64,000 nucleotides of DNA from Listeria kieliensis (lineage in GTDB: Bacteria; Bacillota; Bacilli; Lactobacillales; Listeriaceae), in the NCBI RefSeq assembly GCF_003369925.1, contig NZ_LARY01000001.1, forward strand, positions 496,001 to 560,000, given 5' to 3'. Shown here one piece after another: positions 28,763 through 35,405 of the stretch (position 1 is its first letter; each line of letters begins with the position of its first letter). The notes under the pieces were generated by a model, which was not told where the DNA came from, searched no databases, and saw only the letters and a program-made list of their open reading frames with translations. A program made the translations under genes and the position numbers.

Positions 28763-28796
28763 ATGAAATGCTGCAGATATGAAAATATAAAATTAG

Positions 28797-28829
28797 TTAG
28801 ACTCCTAGTTCTTCTAGGAGTCTTTTTGC
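28797..28829 (+). terminator. Rho-independent terminator after pbuX
   Basis: AGACTCCTAG and CTAGGAGTCT form a perfect 10-bp stem with TTCTT loop and T tract. Confidence 0.93.
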
Positions 28830-28982
28830 ATTATATCTCTTAGAGCTAGTGAAGAAAGTTCACAATTCAGTCACATAAAAAGCTTTTTCTTTTTCTTAAA
28901 GAAGGTTAAAATCTCGATTTCTGTACTAAAATATTACTTGCAAGCAAGTTAACTAGAAGGAGCTCACTTTTTAAAGTCTTTT

Positions 28983-29010
28983 GTTGAACGATGACTTCAA
29001 GTTAATTAAA
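28983..29010 (+). promoter_or_regulatory. Candidate promoter of the Crp-like gene leader
   Basis: TTGAAC and TTAAAT with a 16-base spacer. Initiation here would start a leader just before the 11-nt element at 29012. Weak -10; assignment is tentative. Confidence 0.4.
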
Positions 29011-29011
29011 T

Positions 29012-29143
29012 GGACGTTTTCTATACACTATATTTTTCTATATAGTTCTTTCTTTAAAAATCTGTCTTTCCTTCGGAGAGCTAGATTTTTTTATTTGGAA
29101 TATTGTGTATATTAACAGTTCAGAAAACGTCCGATTTCTGAAC
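29012..29143 (+). promoter_or_regulatory. Structured 5' leader with alternative pairings and a terminator, upstream of the Crp/PrfA-like gene
   Basis: Four elements can be read directly. GGACGTTTTCT (29012-29022) is exactly complementary to AGAAAACGTCC (29122-29132). ACTATAT (29027-29033) pairs with ATATAGT (29040-29046). A terminator-type hairpin spans 29056-29092. GTTCAGAAA (29118-29126) pairs perfectly with TTTCTGAAC (29135-29143). The first and last pairings share bases 29122-29126 and sterically exclude each other, as in attenuators or riboswitches. The start codon is at 29174. No known riboswitch class is recognised. Confidence 0.55.
29056..29092 (+). terminator. Terminator hairpin inside the leader of the Crp-like gene
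   Basis: AAAAATCT (29056-29063) pairs with AGATTTTT (29083-29090), enclosing CTTTCC/GGAGAG with a 3-base loop; the stem runs into seven T. It lies 81 bp upstream of the start codon, so it is either an attenuator or the end of a short RNA. Confidence 0.7.
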
Positions 29144-29173
29144 AAAATTTTTACGATTGAAAGGATTATTCGT

Positions 29174-29863
29174 ATGTTTTATGAAACATCGGAATTTAAA
29201 GAGTGGCGTTCTGTTTTTTGGAATGCTACTCGCTACGAAGCGGGTCAAATCTGCTATAAAAGTAGTGAAGCGAATGACGATAAGGTATTACTTGTTCGTC
29301 AAGGCACACTGTTAGTCCAAGTGGATAATCGGCGAGGGGAAAAGGTTAATACAGAGATTCTTGTAGAGGGAGAACTTCTAAATATAGAAACTTTGATTGA
29401 TCAATCCTCGATTTGGGAAATTCCAAACTTCATTCAGTATCAAGTATTTGCGCTGACTCCAGTGACGCTTTATGAGGTGGAAAAAGAATTTTTGTTGTCA
29501 CATTTATATGTTGAGCCTCGAAAATATCATCATCTGTTTGAACGTAGTATTATGCAGCTTATTCATATTTCTTTTTCGAATTTTATTTCCATTCAGGGAA
29601 CTCGGTTGAAGGTAGCTTGGGCATTATTTCGAATTATTGGTAAAGTGGGGGTAGTTTCTAGTCAAGACCCCGAACTCGTATTTATTCCCCCGTTTGTTAC
29701 ACAAACGTTCATTGCTCAATTATCTAACTCTGGCAAAGCTCGAACAAATGAGGCGATTAAAGAGCTTTCAGAGCTAGATATCATTGCTCGTTGGAAACCA
29801 AAATGTCGGCTTATTCATCTTGGCCATTTAACACGTTACTTAAAGCAAGAAATAGGGGACTAA
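29174..29863 (+). CDS. Crp/Fnr family transcriptional regulator, PrfA-like
   Basis: A 229-residue protein with an N-terminal cupin-like cNMP-binding fold (about 15-110), a long dimerisation helix (about 115-145) and a C-terminal winged helix-turn-helix (about 170-215; FVTQTFIAQLSNSGKARTNEAIKEL). The canonical cAMP-binding RxS loop is not evident, as in PrfA and the numerous Listeria Crp-like paralogues. The frame opens at a GTG-type codon near 29105, but GAAAGGA (29159-29165) points to ATG 29174. It lies between pbuX and rpsN2, where this kind of gene is not part of the conserved order I know, and directly upstream of an LPXTG protein which it may control. Family is firm; ligand and targets unknown. 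Confidence 0.85.
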   Translation: MFYETSEFKEWRSVFWNATRYEAGQICYKSSEANDDKVLLVRQGTLLVQVDNRRGEKVNTEILVEGELLNIETLIDQSSIWEIPNFIQYQVFALTPVTLYEVEKEFLLSHLYVEPRKYHHLFERSIMQLIHISFSNFISIQGTRLKVAWALFRIIGKVGVVSSQDPELVFIPPFVTQTFIAQLSNSGKARTNEAIKELSELDIIARWKPKCRLIHLGHLTRYLKQEIGD

Positions 29864-29995
29864 AGCGTTATGGGTTTCTAGATAGATCCCATGTGAAAAA
29901 TCTATATTTTCATTTAGACAACTATATAGGAGGGATGTTTTAGGGCAAACATTTGTCGTAGGGAGAAAAAAGTAGAATCATTTTAGTTAGCGATT

Positions 29996-30030
29996 GAAAA
30001 GCATTTAACAGCGTAATTTAGATGCTTTTC
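29996..30030. repeat. Inverted repeat upstream of the LPXTG gene
   Basis: GAAAAGCAT and ATGCTTTTC form a perfect 9-bp inverted repeat with a 17-base loop, about 75 bp before the LPXTG start codon. No T tract follows, so it is more likely an operator or leader stem than a terminator. Confidence 0.5.
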
Positions 30031-30102
30031 GTAATCTGATTATTTTCGTAGAAATACTTAGAAATGCGTTTTTTGAATTTTACAACAAGAAAGGTGAATT
30101 TA

Positions 30103-31578
30103 ATGAATAAAAAAATTAAATACTTATTGGCTTTTGCAATTTGTCTTATAGCGCTGATACCACTGATACCAGCTTCTAAAGTTTATGCGTTGACTGCAGC
30201 TTCTGGAGCTGAAATTTTTAGCAGTGAAACTAATTCGGAATTTGGGAATATACTTTATTTTCCTAATTCTGAATCGAGTGTTTTGACTAGAGAATCGACC
30301 ATTTTAGCGAGAAAATTTGCCTGGTTTGACACAAGTGAATTTTGGACTACTATTATTCCGCAAGAACAGCCAGGTGCGCAAAATATAGAAAGCGGTTCGT
30401 TTGTGATAAGTTTAAAATATAATGATGTTAACAGTACTATTGAGAATTTTAAAGATCATGGAGTTGCTTTTCATTTTTATACAACTATTGATGGGACTAA
30501 TTTTACAGACGTGACAAGTTCCCTAGTAAGCAAGGGTGATGGAAAGTATCAAGTTGTTGGTGAATTTATTGGTTATAAAATTGAACTGGGTAAAATAGAC
30601 CCAGATGCTACAATTACTGACTCGTTTGAAGTCACAACAAATTGTAATATCAAAATTGATTCATCGGCACTAACTAGTGATCAGCTTACTGGTCAAACAG
30701 GTTTGTTGAATTGGCTAGATTCTAAATTTGGAAATGCTAAACCAACCAGTAATAATCAATCTATTTTTGTTATCCAACCAACAATAAGTGGAAAAATTAA
30801 GCATCAGACTCTTTCTGATGAAAACGATACACCTGACTGGGAAAGTGCAGCTCCAATCAAAGATGTTCCTGTAGACTTATTAGAAAAAACACCTACAGGA
30901 GATAAGGTAGTTGCGAGTACACTAACTGATTCAGATGGAAACTTTACTTTTTCAAATGTTAATGGTGAAAAGTTCAAAGTTTCAGATACCAAAAATCCTT
31001 TAAGCGTCAAAGTCAATCAAGAGAAATACAAAGAATGGGTTATTAAAGGTGACACCCCGCCTTCTGCAGACAATACTGTGGTTAACGTTGGCAGATTAAC
31101 AGATATTGCTCGACAATCTGGAAACTACTCTCTAGCAGAATCAAAAACTAACTGGTATGAGCCATTTGATGAAGTTTTAGAAGATGGCAAAAATGCAACA
31201 AACAATCAGTTTGTTTTAACAGATTATCCGGTAGACCCAGATCCAGATCCAACACCAGATCCAGATCCAACACCAGACCCAGATCCAACACCAGATCCAG
31301 ATCCGACACCAGACCCAGATCCGACACCAGACCCAGATCCAAAACCAACACCAAAACCAACACCAAAACCAGATTTAAAACCGATGCCTGATTGTAAACC
31401 AACAATTGAATCTGATCTGACTGTGATGCCTAACCCTAAACCAGTATCTGAACCTAAAAAGAAAACAATGAAAAACCTACCTTCAACTGGTGATAGTAAT
31501 AGTTCGGGAAGTGTACTAGTTGGCGTATTATTAGTAATAGCTACTTTCTTCCTAAGACATCGCAAAAAAACAAACTAG
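30103..31578 (+). CDS. LPXTG-anchored surface protein with DPDPTP repeat stalk
   Basis: A 491-residue cell-wall protein. Signal peptide at about 1-29 (KKIK, hydrophobic core, ASKVYA), an N-terminal adhesin-like region of unknown fold (about 30-230), an SdrD/Cna-B-like beta domain (about 235-345; GKIKHQTLSD...VPVDLLEKTPTG...TDSDGNFTFSNV), a Pro/Asp repeat stalk, then LPSTG at 459-463, a hydrophobic helix and RHRKK tail: a sortase A substrate. ATG 30103 follows AGAAAGGTG. Codon use is visibly more A/T-rich than in the flanking housekeeping genes. It probably acts as an adhesin; receptor unknown. It lies behind the Crp-like regulator in the same orientation. Confidence 0.9.
   Translation: MNKKIKYLLAFAICLIALIPLIPASKVYALTAASGAEIFSSETNSEFGNILYFPNSESSVLTRESTILARKFAWFDTSEFWTTIIPQEQPGAQNIESGSFVISLKYNDVNSTIENFKDHGVAFHFYTTIDGTNFTDVTSSLVSKGDGKYQVVGEFIGYKIELGKIDPDATITDSFEVTTNCNIKIDSSALTSDQLTGQTGLLNWLDSKFGNAKPTSNNQSIFVIQPTISGKIKHQTLSDENDTPDWESAAPIKDVPVDLLEKTPTGDKVVASTLTDSDGNFTFSNVNGEKFKVSDTKNPLSVKVNQEKYKEWVIKGDTPPSADNTVVNVGRLTDIARQSGNYSLAESKTNWYEPFDEVLEDGKNATNNQFVLTDYPVDPDPDPTPDPDPTPDPDPTPDPDPTPDPDPTPDPDPKPTPKPTPKPDLKPMPDCKPTIESDLTVMPNPKPVSEPKKKTMKNLPSTGDSNSSGSVLVGVLLVIATFFLRHRKKTN
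31234..31371 (+). repeat. Tandem 18-bp coding repeat (DPDPTP) in the LPXTG stalk
   Basis: 46 codons of Asp/Pro/Thr/Lys: one DP, five DPDPTP units, one DPDPKP, then two TPKP units. The 18-bp unit is nearly identical between copies (GATCCAGATCCAACACCA with GAC/GAT and ACG/ACA changes), a set-up prone to copy-number change by slippage. Confidence 0.95.
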
Positions 31579-31624
31579 ATTTCATCAACTATTTGGGTTT
31601 AAAAAGACTTATCATAAATAATTT

Positions 31625-31672
31625 AAGACTGCAGACAAACTAGTAAATGGCTTGTCTGCAGTCTTTTTTTTA
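31625..31672 (+). terminator. Rho-independent terminator after the LPXTG gene
   Basis: AAGACTGCAGACAA and TTGTCTGCAGTCTT form a perfect 14-bp stem followed by a T tract. Confidence 0.93.
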
Positions 31673-32370
31673 TTATAATGAGCGCCTTTAATTACAGATG
31701 AAAAGGATTATTCAAAGAATCCTTCTTATGAATTAGTTTATCAATTGCTAGAAGGCTTATCAGAATAAAAGTTATAGTCAATATGTATATATTTATTTTA
31801 ATTGGAAACCTAGAGCTAAAAAACTAGCTCCCATCGTAGTTCTAATTGCAATCCCAATATTTTGTCTCATTCTTTGTAAGACACTAATTTCTCCTTGAAT
31901 ATCTTGAAAAACACCATTCATAATAACTTCAGAAGAAATATGTCTGTTATTGGGTGACTCTCTTAATCGATCAAGTGTTTTCAAATTTTAAAAAACGAAG
32001 GTATCTATTTTCAAGTTAGGTGAAAGGTGCTTTAAAAGAAACAATGTGGACTTTAGCAAATTTTTACTGCGTCAACAATCTCCCTTATAAAGAAAAAGTA
32101 TGACAACTAAGGCTAGACATTAACAATGTGGTGAGATGTGAAAAAGTCTTGAAGAGATATTCACAACTTGAACTGTTCCATATGCTTTTTTCTAATAGTT
32201 TTCTCGGAAATATTGCAATGTAAACTTGCGGCAGATTACCACGAATAAAGTTTTGAATAAGAAAATTGATAGCTTTTTAAGAAAGATGCGCATGGTTGAC
32301 TTAAGAACTCAATGTTAGGAACATTGGACGTGAAATTTTAGATAAAACTCTTGCTTACTTTTACAAACAG
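31673..32370 (+). pseudogene. Decayed DNA with remnants of at least one regulator-like gene
   Basis: About 700 bp without an intact gene. Coding-like fragments are visible on the plus strand: 31682-31765 (28 codons, PLITDEKDYSKNPSYELVYQLLEGLSE, ending in TAA, no start) looks like a protein C-terminus. Between 32146 and 32310 three frames in turn give LKRYSQLELFHMLFSNSFLGN, KLAADYHE and VLNKKIDSFLRKMRMVDL, which together resemble a Mga/AtxA-type helix-turn-helix region broken by frameshifts and stops. Interpretation as a dead regulator is inference from pattern; remnants could be of other origin. Confidence 0.4.
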
Positions 32371-32375
32371 CTCAC

Positions 32376-32403
32376 TTGACAAATGATGTAAAAAGCGTAA
32401 AAT
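32376..32403 (+). promoter_or_regulatory. Promoter of rpsN2
   Basis: TTGACA and TAAAAT with a 16-base spacer, immediately upstream of and abutting the Zur-like box. Confidence 0.8.
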
Positions 32404-32405
32404 GT

Positions 32406-32426
32406 AAAACGTAATCATTTCGATTT
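32406..32426. promoter_or_regulatory. Zur-type operator (zinc uptake regulator box)
   Basis: AAAACGTAATCATTTCGATTT is a 21-bp imperfect palindrome with 7-1-7-like Fur-family architecture; the two 10-base arms agree at 8 positions, and it follows the Bacillus Zur consensus AAATCGTAAT-N-ATTACGATTT closely. It covers the transcription start of rpsN2, a gene known to be Zur-controlled in Bacillus. Confidence 0.75.
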
Positions 32427-32452
32427 ATTTTAAACCAAGAAAGGAGATTGCT

Positions 32453-32722
32453 ATGGCTAAAAAATCCAAAGTAGCGAAATACGAAAAGCAAAAAGCAATG
32501 GTTGAACATTACAGTGAACTTCGCCGCGAATTAAAAGCAGCTGGGCGCTACGATGAACTTCGTCGTTTGCCGCGTGATTCTTCCCCAACAAGACTGCACA
32601 ATCGCTGTGAAATAACAGGTCGTCCACATGCTTACATGCGTAAATTTGGCATGAGTCGGATTCGCTTCCGAGAACTTGCCCATAAAGGACAAATCCCCGG
32701 CGTGAAAAAAGCAAGCTGGTAA
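32453..32722 (+). CDS. rpsN: Ribosomal protein S14, zinc-independent (C-) form
   Basis: An 89-residue S14. The zinc-ribbon CxxC pairs of the short 61-residue C+ form are absent; the only cysteine is in [17 protein letters not shown]. Under zinc starvation such paralogues replace the zinc form and free zinc from ribosomes. ATG follows AAAGGAG. The upstream Zur-type box fits that role. Confidence 0.95.
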   Translation: MAKKSKVAKYEKQKAMVEHYSELRRELKAAGRYDELRRLPRDSSPTRLHNRCEITGRPHAYMRKFGMSRIRFRELAHKGQIPGVKKASW

Positions 32723-32731
32723 AATAACCCC

Positions 32732-32769
32732 AAAATCTCAATCCATTTAAACTGGATTGAGATTTTTTG
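32732..32769 (+). terminator. Rho-independent terminator after rpsN2
   Basis: AAAATCTCAATCCA and TGGATTGAGATTTT form a perfect 14-bp stem with T tract. Confidence 0.93.
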
Positions 32770-32877
32770 TTGAAATTGGAAAACACTGGTTCAAAATAAG
32801 TAAATGTGTTTGAAAGAGAATTGCTCTTTTTTATGGTAAAATGAAGTCAAAGAAATGGAAACAGAGGGGAAACGTTC

Positions 32878-33750
32878 ATGGAAAATAAACAACCAAACTT
32901 GCTTGTGATTGATGGTATGGCTTTATTATTTCGCGCTTTTTACGCGACGGCTGTCACAAATCAGTTTATGTACAATGAAAAAGGAGTGCCAACGAATGGC
33001 GTTCAGGGAATGATGCGGCATATTTTTGCGGCTGTTCGGCAAAATAACCCGACGCATACCATCATTTGCTGGGATATGGGGAGCAAAACATTTCGAAATG
33101 AATTGTTTGATGGCTATAAAGCTGGAAGAAAAGCGCCGCCTGAAGAAATGATTCCACAATTTGATTTGGCAAAAGAAGTGGCAGAAGCCTTTGGGTTTAT
33201 GAACCTTGGCGTGGCTGGCTTTGAAGCTGATGACTGTATCGGAACGATTACAGCAAAACTAACACCAGACTTAAGAACAACAGTTTTAAGCGGGGATAAA
33301 GATTTGCTTCAATTGATTGATGTCCAAAATGATGTTTGGATCATGCAAAAAGGTTATGGCAATTACAAGCGTTATGATGAAGCAACTTTTTTTGCTGAAA
33401 TGGGTGTGACGCCACTTCAATTTATTGATGTGAAAGCGCTGATGGGGGACACTTCGGATGGTTACCCTGGCGTGCGTGGAATCGGCGAAAAAACGGCTTT
33501 AAAACTAATTCAAGAATTCGAATCGATTGAAGGAGTGCTTGAAAATATTGAAGCGCTGAAACCCGGACAACAGAAAAAAATCTTGGAAGATCAAGAAATG
33601 CTTGCACTCAGCCGAAAACTGGCGCGCATTCACACCGATGTGCCACTTGAGCTTGATTATGACCGAATGCTTTACCGTGATGCTGCAAGTATTGCTGGGG
33701 ATATCATTCATACTTACGGACTTCGAACATTAGAAAGGGATTTCTTCTAG
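32878..33750 (+). CDS. ypcP: 5'-3' exonuclease (YpcP, PolA N-terminal-like)
   Basis: A 290-residue FEN-family nuclease equivalent to the 5' nuclease domain of DNA polymerase I. Metal-binding acids are seen in VIDGMALLFRAF, FEADDCIGT, LSGDKDLLQL and GDTSDGYPGVRGIGEKTA (with the helix-3-turn DNA-binding region). It removes RNA primers or flaps in repair and Okazaki processing. ATG follows AGAGGGGAAA. A shared terminator separates it from the convergent RNase H gene. Confidence 0.94.
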   Translation: MENKQPNLLVIDGMALLFRAFYATAVTNQFMYNEKGVPTNGVQGMMRHIFAAVRQNNPTHTIICWDMGSKTFRNELFDGYKAGRKAPPEEMIPQFDLAKEVAEAFGFMNLGVAGFEADDCIGTITAKLTPDLRTTVLSGDKDLLQLIDVQNDVWIMQKGYGNYKRYDEATFFAEMGVTPLQFIDVKALMGDTSDGYPGVRGIGEKTALKLIQEFESIEGVLENIEALKPGQQKKILEDQEMLALSRKLARIHTDVPLELDYDRMLYRDAASIAGDIIHTYGLRTLERDFF

Positions 33751-33792
33751 AAAAAACGCCGAATGTGCGCGCTCGCTCACTTCGGCGTTTTT
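33751..33792. terminator. Bidirectional terminator between ypcP and the RNase H gene
   Basis: AAAAACGCCGAA and TTCGGCGTTTTT form the stem; A and T tracts flank both sides. It contains the stop codon of the RNase H gene. Confidence 0.9.
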
Positions 33793-34181
33793 CCTTTTTT
33801 AGCAATTTGGATGGCTTGTCTCGCCAGTTCATCGGCTTTCTTATTTTGGCTAACGTGGCGGTAGTTGACAAAAAATAATGGAATTTGTTCGATCAACTTT
33901 AAGATTTCATCCAGATGAGTCTTAAAAAGTGGGTTTTTGGCATATTGTTTTTCGATACTCGATACGACAATTTTCGAATCTGAATACAGTCGGATGAGCG
34001 TAGGACTAAATGTCAAAGCTAGTTCAAGCCCGCGCTTTACTGCTAAAAACTCTGCTTCATGGTTTGTCATCGTGCCTAGAAAAATGGCCTTTTGTTCATG
34101 AAGATTATCCGAAACAAGTACAATGCCGGCACCGCTCAGTCCTGGGTTTCCTGAACTAGCACCATCTACAAAAACATCCAT
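33777..34181 (-). CDS. RNase HI-like protein (YpdQ type)
   Basis: A 134-residue RNase H-fold protein. The catalytic acids are in VDGASSGNPG, NHEAEFLAVKRGLELA, LYSDSKIVV and KKADELARQA. ATG 34181 follows CGGAGGA at six bases; the upstream in-frame TTG would place that box inside the gene. It probably degrades RNA in RNA/DNA hybrids, though Bacillus YpdQ lacks strong activity in reports I recall. Confidence 0.9.
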   Translation of the reverse strand: MDVFVDGASSGNPGLSGAGIVLVSDNLHEQKAIFLGTMTNHEAEFLAVKRGLELALTFSPTLIRLYSDSKIVVSSIEKQYAKNPLFKTHLDEILKLIEQIPLFFVNYRHVSQNKKADELARQAIQIAKKGKTPK

Positions 34182-34220
34182 TTTTTTCCTCCGCTTCTTT
34201 TTCAACTAGCATAGCATAAA

Positions 34221-34247
34221 TAAAAAAGCTGGCAAATAGCCAGCTCG
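34221..34247 (-). terminator. Terminator of the cold-shock gene
   Basis: On the minus strand AGCTGGC and GCCAGCT form a 7-bp stem with TATTT loop followed by TTTTTA. Confidence 0.88.
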
Positions 34248-34266
34248 ACATTTAGATGCAGTTTTC

Positions 34267-34467
34267 TTACAGTTTCTCAACGTTTGCAGCTTGTGGTCCA
34301 CGATTTCCTTCAACAACTTCAAAAGAAACTTCTTGGCCTTCTTCAAGCGTTTTGTAGCCTTCGCCTTGGATAGCCGTGAAGTGTACGAAGATATCCTCGC
34401 CGCCGTCAGTTTCGATAAAACCGTACCCTTTTTCGTTATTGAACCATTTTACTTTCCCATTTTGCAT
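34267..34467 (-). CDS. cspD: Cold-shock protein
   Basis: A 66-residue single OB-fold nucleic-acid chaperone with RNP1 KGYGFIE and RNP2 [20 protein letters not shown] is the typical start; AGGAGG lies ten bases upstream. On the minus strand TTGACT and TATATT with an 18-base spacer (34569 to 34545) give a promoter and a leader of about 75 nt. The symbol follows Listeria usage and is less certain than the function. Confidence 0.94.
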   Translation of the reverse strand: MQNGKVKWFNNEKGYGFIETDGGEDIFVHFTAIQGEGYKTLEEGQEVSFEVVEGNRGPQAANVEKL

Positions 34468-34817
34468 TGAAATGAATCCTCCTAAATCCCGACCCCTTAT
34501 AAAAGGCCTTTCTGTCATACAAGAATGTCTTATACGATAGTACTAATATATAACAATATACCCAAGGAAGTCAAGTGAATTGCGGGAAAATTATATAATG
34601 TTCCGACTTGTAAAGGTTTTCTTTTTGGTTTTTTGGAAATTTTACAGGGGTAATAGGTAAAAAAGAACTAAATTTCTGGATACAATCATTGAAGAAGCAG
34701 GATTTTCTCCTAGTTGTGAATTTAAAAAGAGTGAGTGGAAGTGTAAAAGCTTTGTGAAAAGCACGCGAATATAGTACAATTTGAATGTGAAAGAAATAAG
34801 GTTGGAGGGTAAGTGCT
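34468..34817. other. Divergent regulatory region between csp and mntR
   Basis: Holds the csp promoter and 5' leader on the minus strand, and on the plus strand the mntR promoter (TTGTGA 34752-34757, TACAAT 34775-34780, 17-base spacer). No ORF in between. An A/T-rich stretch around 34610-34690 shows no recognised element. Confidence 0.7.
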
Positions 34818-35246
34818 ATGCCAACACCTAGTATGGAAGACTACATAGAGAAGATATATTCTCTTATTTTGAACAAAGGTTACGCAAGAGTATCAGACAT
34901 TGCAGATGAACTTTTAGTTCACCCCTCTTCCGTCACAAAAATGGTTCAAAAACTAGACAAAGATGAATACCTCGTTTATGAAAAATACCGTGGTCTTGTT
35001 TTAACACCGAAGGGCAACAAAGTGGGGAAACGCCTACTAGAACGACATGCTCTTTTGGAAGAGTTCTTAAGAACAATTGGAGTGCGAGAAGAGCATGTTT
35101 ATGAAGATGTGGAAGGAATTGAGCATCACCTTAGCTGGAATTCAATTGACCGGATAGGAGATTTGCTACAGTTCTTTAAAGAACATCCAGATTGTCTTGA
35201 TAAACTTCACAAGGGTCAAAGTGAAGATGCAGACAATGACGAATAA
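34818..35246 (+). CDS. mntR: Manganese-dependent transcriptional repressor MntR
   Basis: A 142-residue DtxR-family regulator: winged helix ([22 protein letters not shown]) and a metal-binding dimerisation domain. The Mn ligands of Bacillus MntR are conserved in place: Asp8 and Glu11 region in [11 protein letters not shown], the histidine in [10 protein letters not shown], and Glu/Glu/His in EGIEHHLSW. In Mn excess it represses manganese importers. ATG follows GGAGGG. A terminator-like hairpin follows at 35297. Confidence 0.95.
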   Translation: MPTPSMEDYIEKIYSLILNKGYARVSDIADELLVHPSSVTKMVQKLDKDEYLVYEKYRGLVLTPKGNKVGKRLLERHALLEEFLRTIGVREEHVYEDVEGIEHHLSWNSIDRIGDLLQFFKEHPDCLDKLHKGQSEDADNDE

Positions 35247-35295
35247 ATTCGGGCACACAGCTTTGTGAAGTAAACCAAAAAGCGCAATCTTTTAC

Positions 35296-35328
35296 GTACA
35301 GCAGGTTTCCTGCTGGCCGATTTTTTCG
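35296..35328 (+). terminator. Terminator after mntR
   Basis: CAGCAGG-TTT-CCTGCTG stem-loop, followed shortly by TTTTTT. Confidence 0.7.
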
Positions 35329-35405
35329 GTGCATAAAAAAGAAAGTGTTTACATTTGCAAGCTTTGTACTATATCAAATTGAAGCTACATATGGAGGGGA
35401 AAAGA

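Noticed and set aside
29112-29125. Possible PrfA box (TTAACA half-site) upstream of the Crp-like gene
   Set aside because: The first half TTAACA fits but the second half TCAGAA differs from TGTTAA at three positions, and the bases are part of the leader hairpin.
31300-31360. Minus-strand ORFs of Leu/Val/Asp or Gly/Ser repeats
   Set aside because: Reverse translations of the Asp/Pro repeat, not genes.
31234-31371. Repeat array resembling a CRISPR or minisatellite
   Set aside because: It is in-frame coding repeat of the LPXTG stalk, without spacers.
31793-31984. 63-codon minus-strand ORF
   Set aside because: Starts at TTG without ribosome binding site in decayed AT-rich DNA; at most a transporter-like fragment, not a supported gene.
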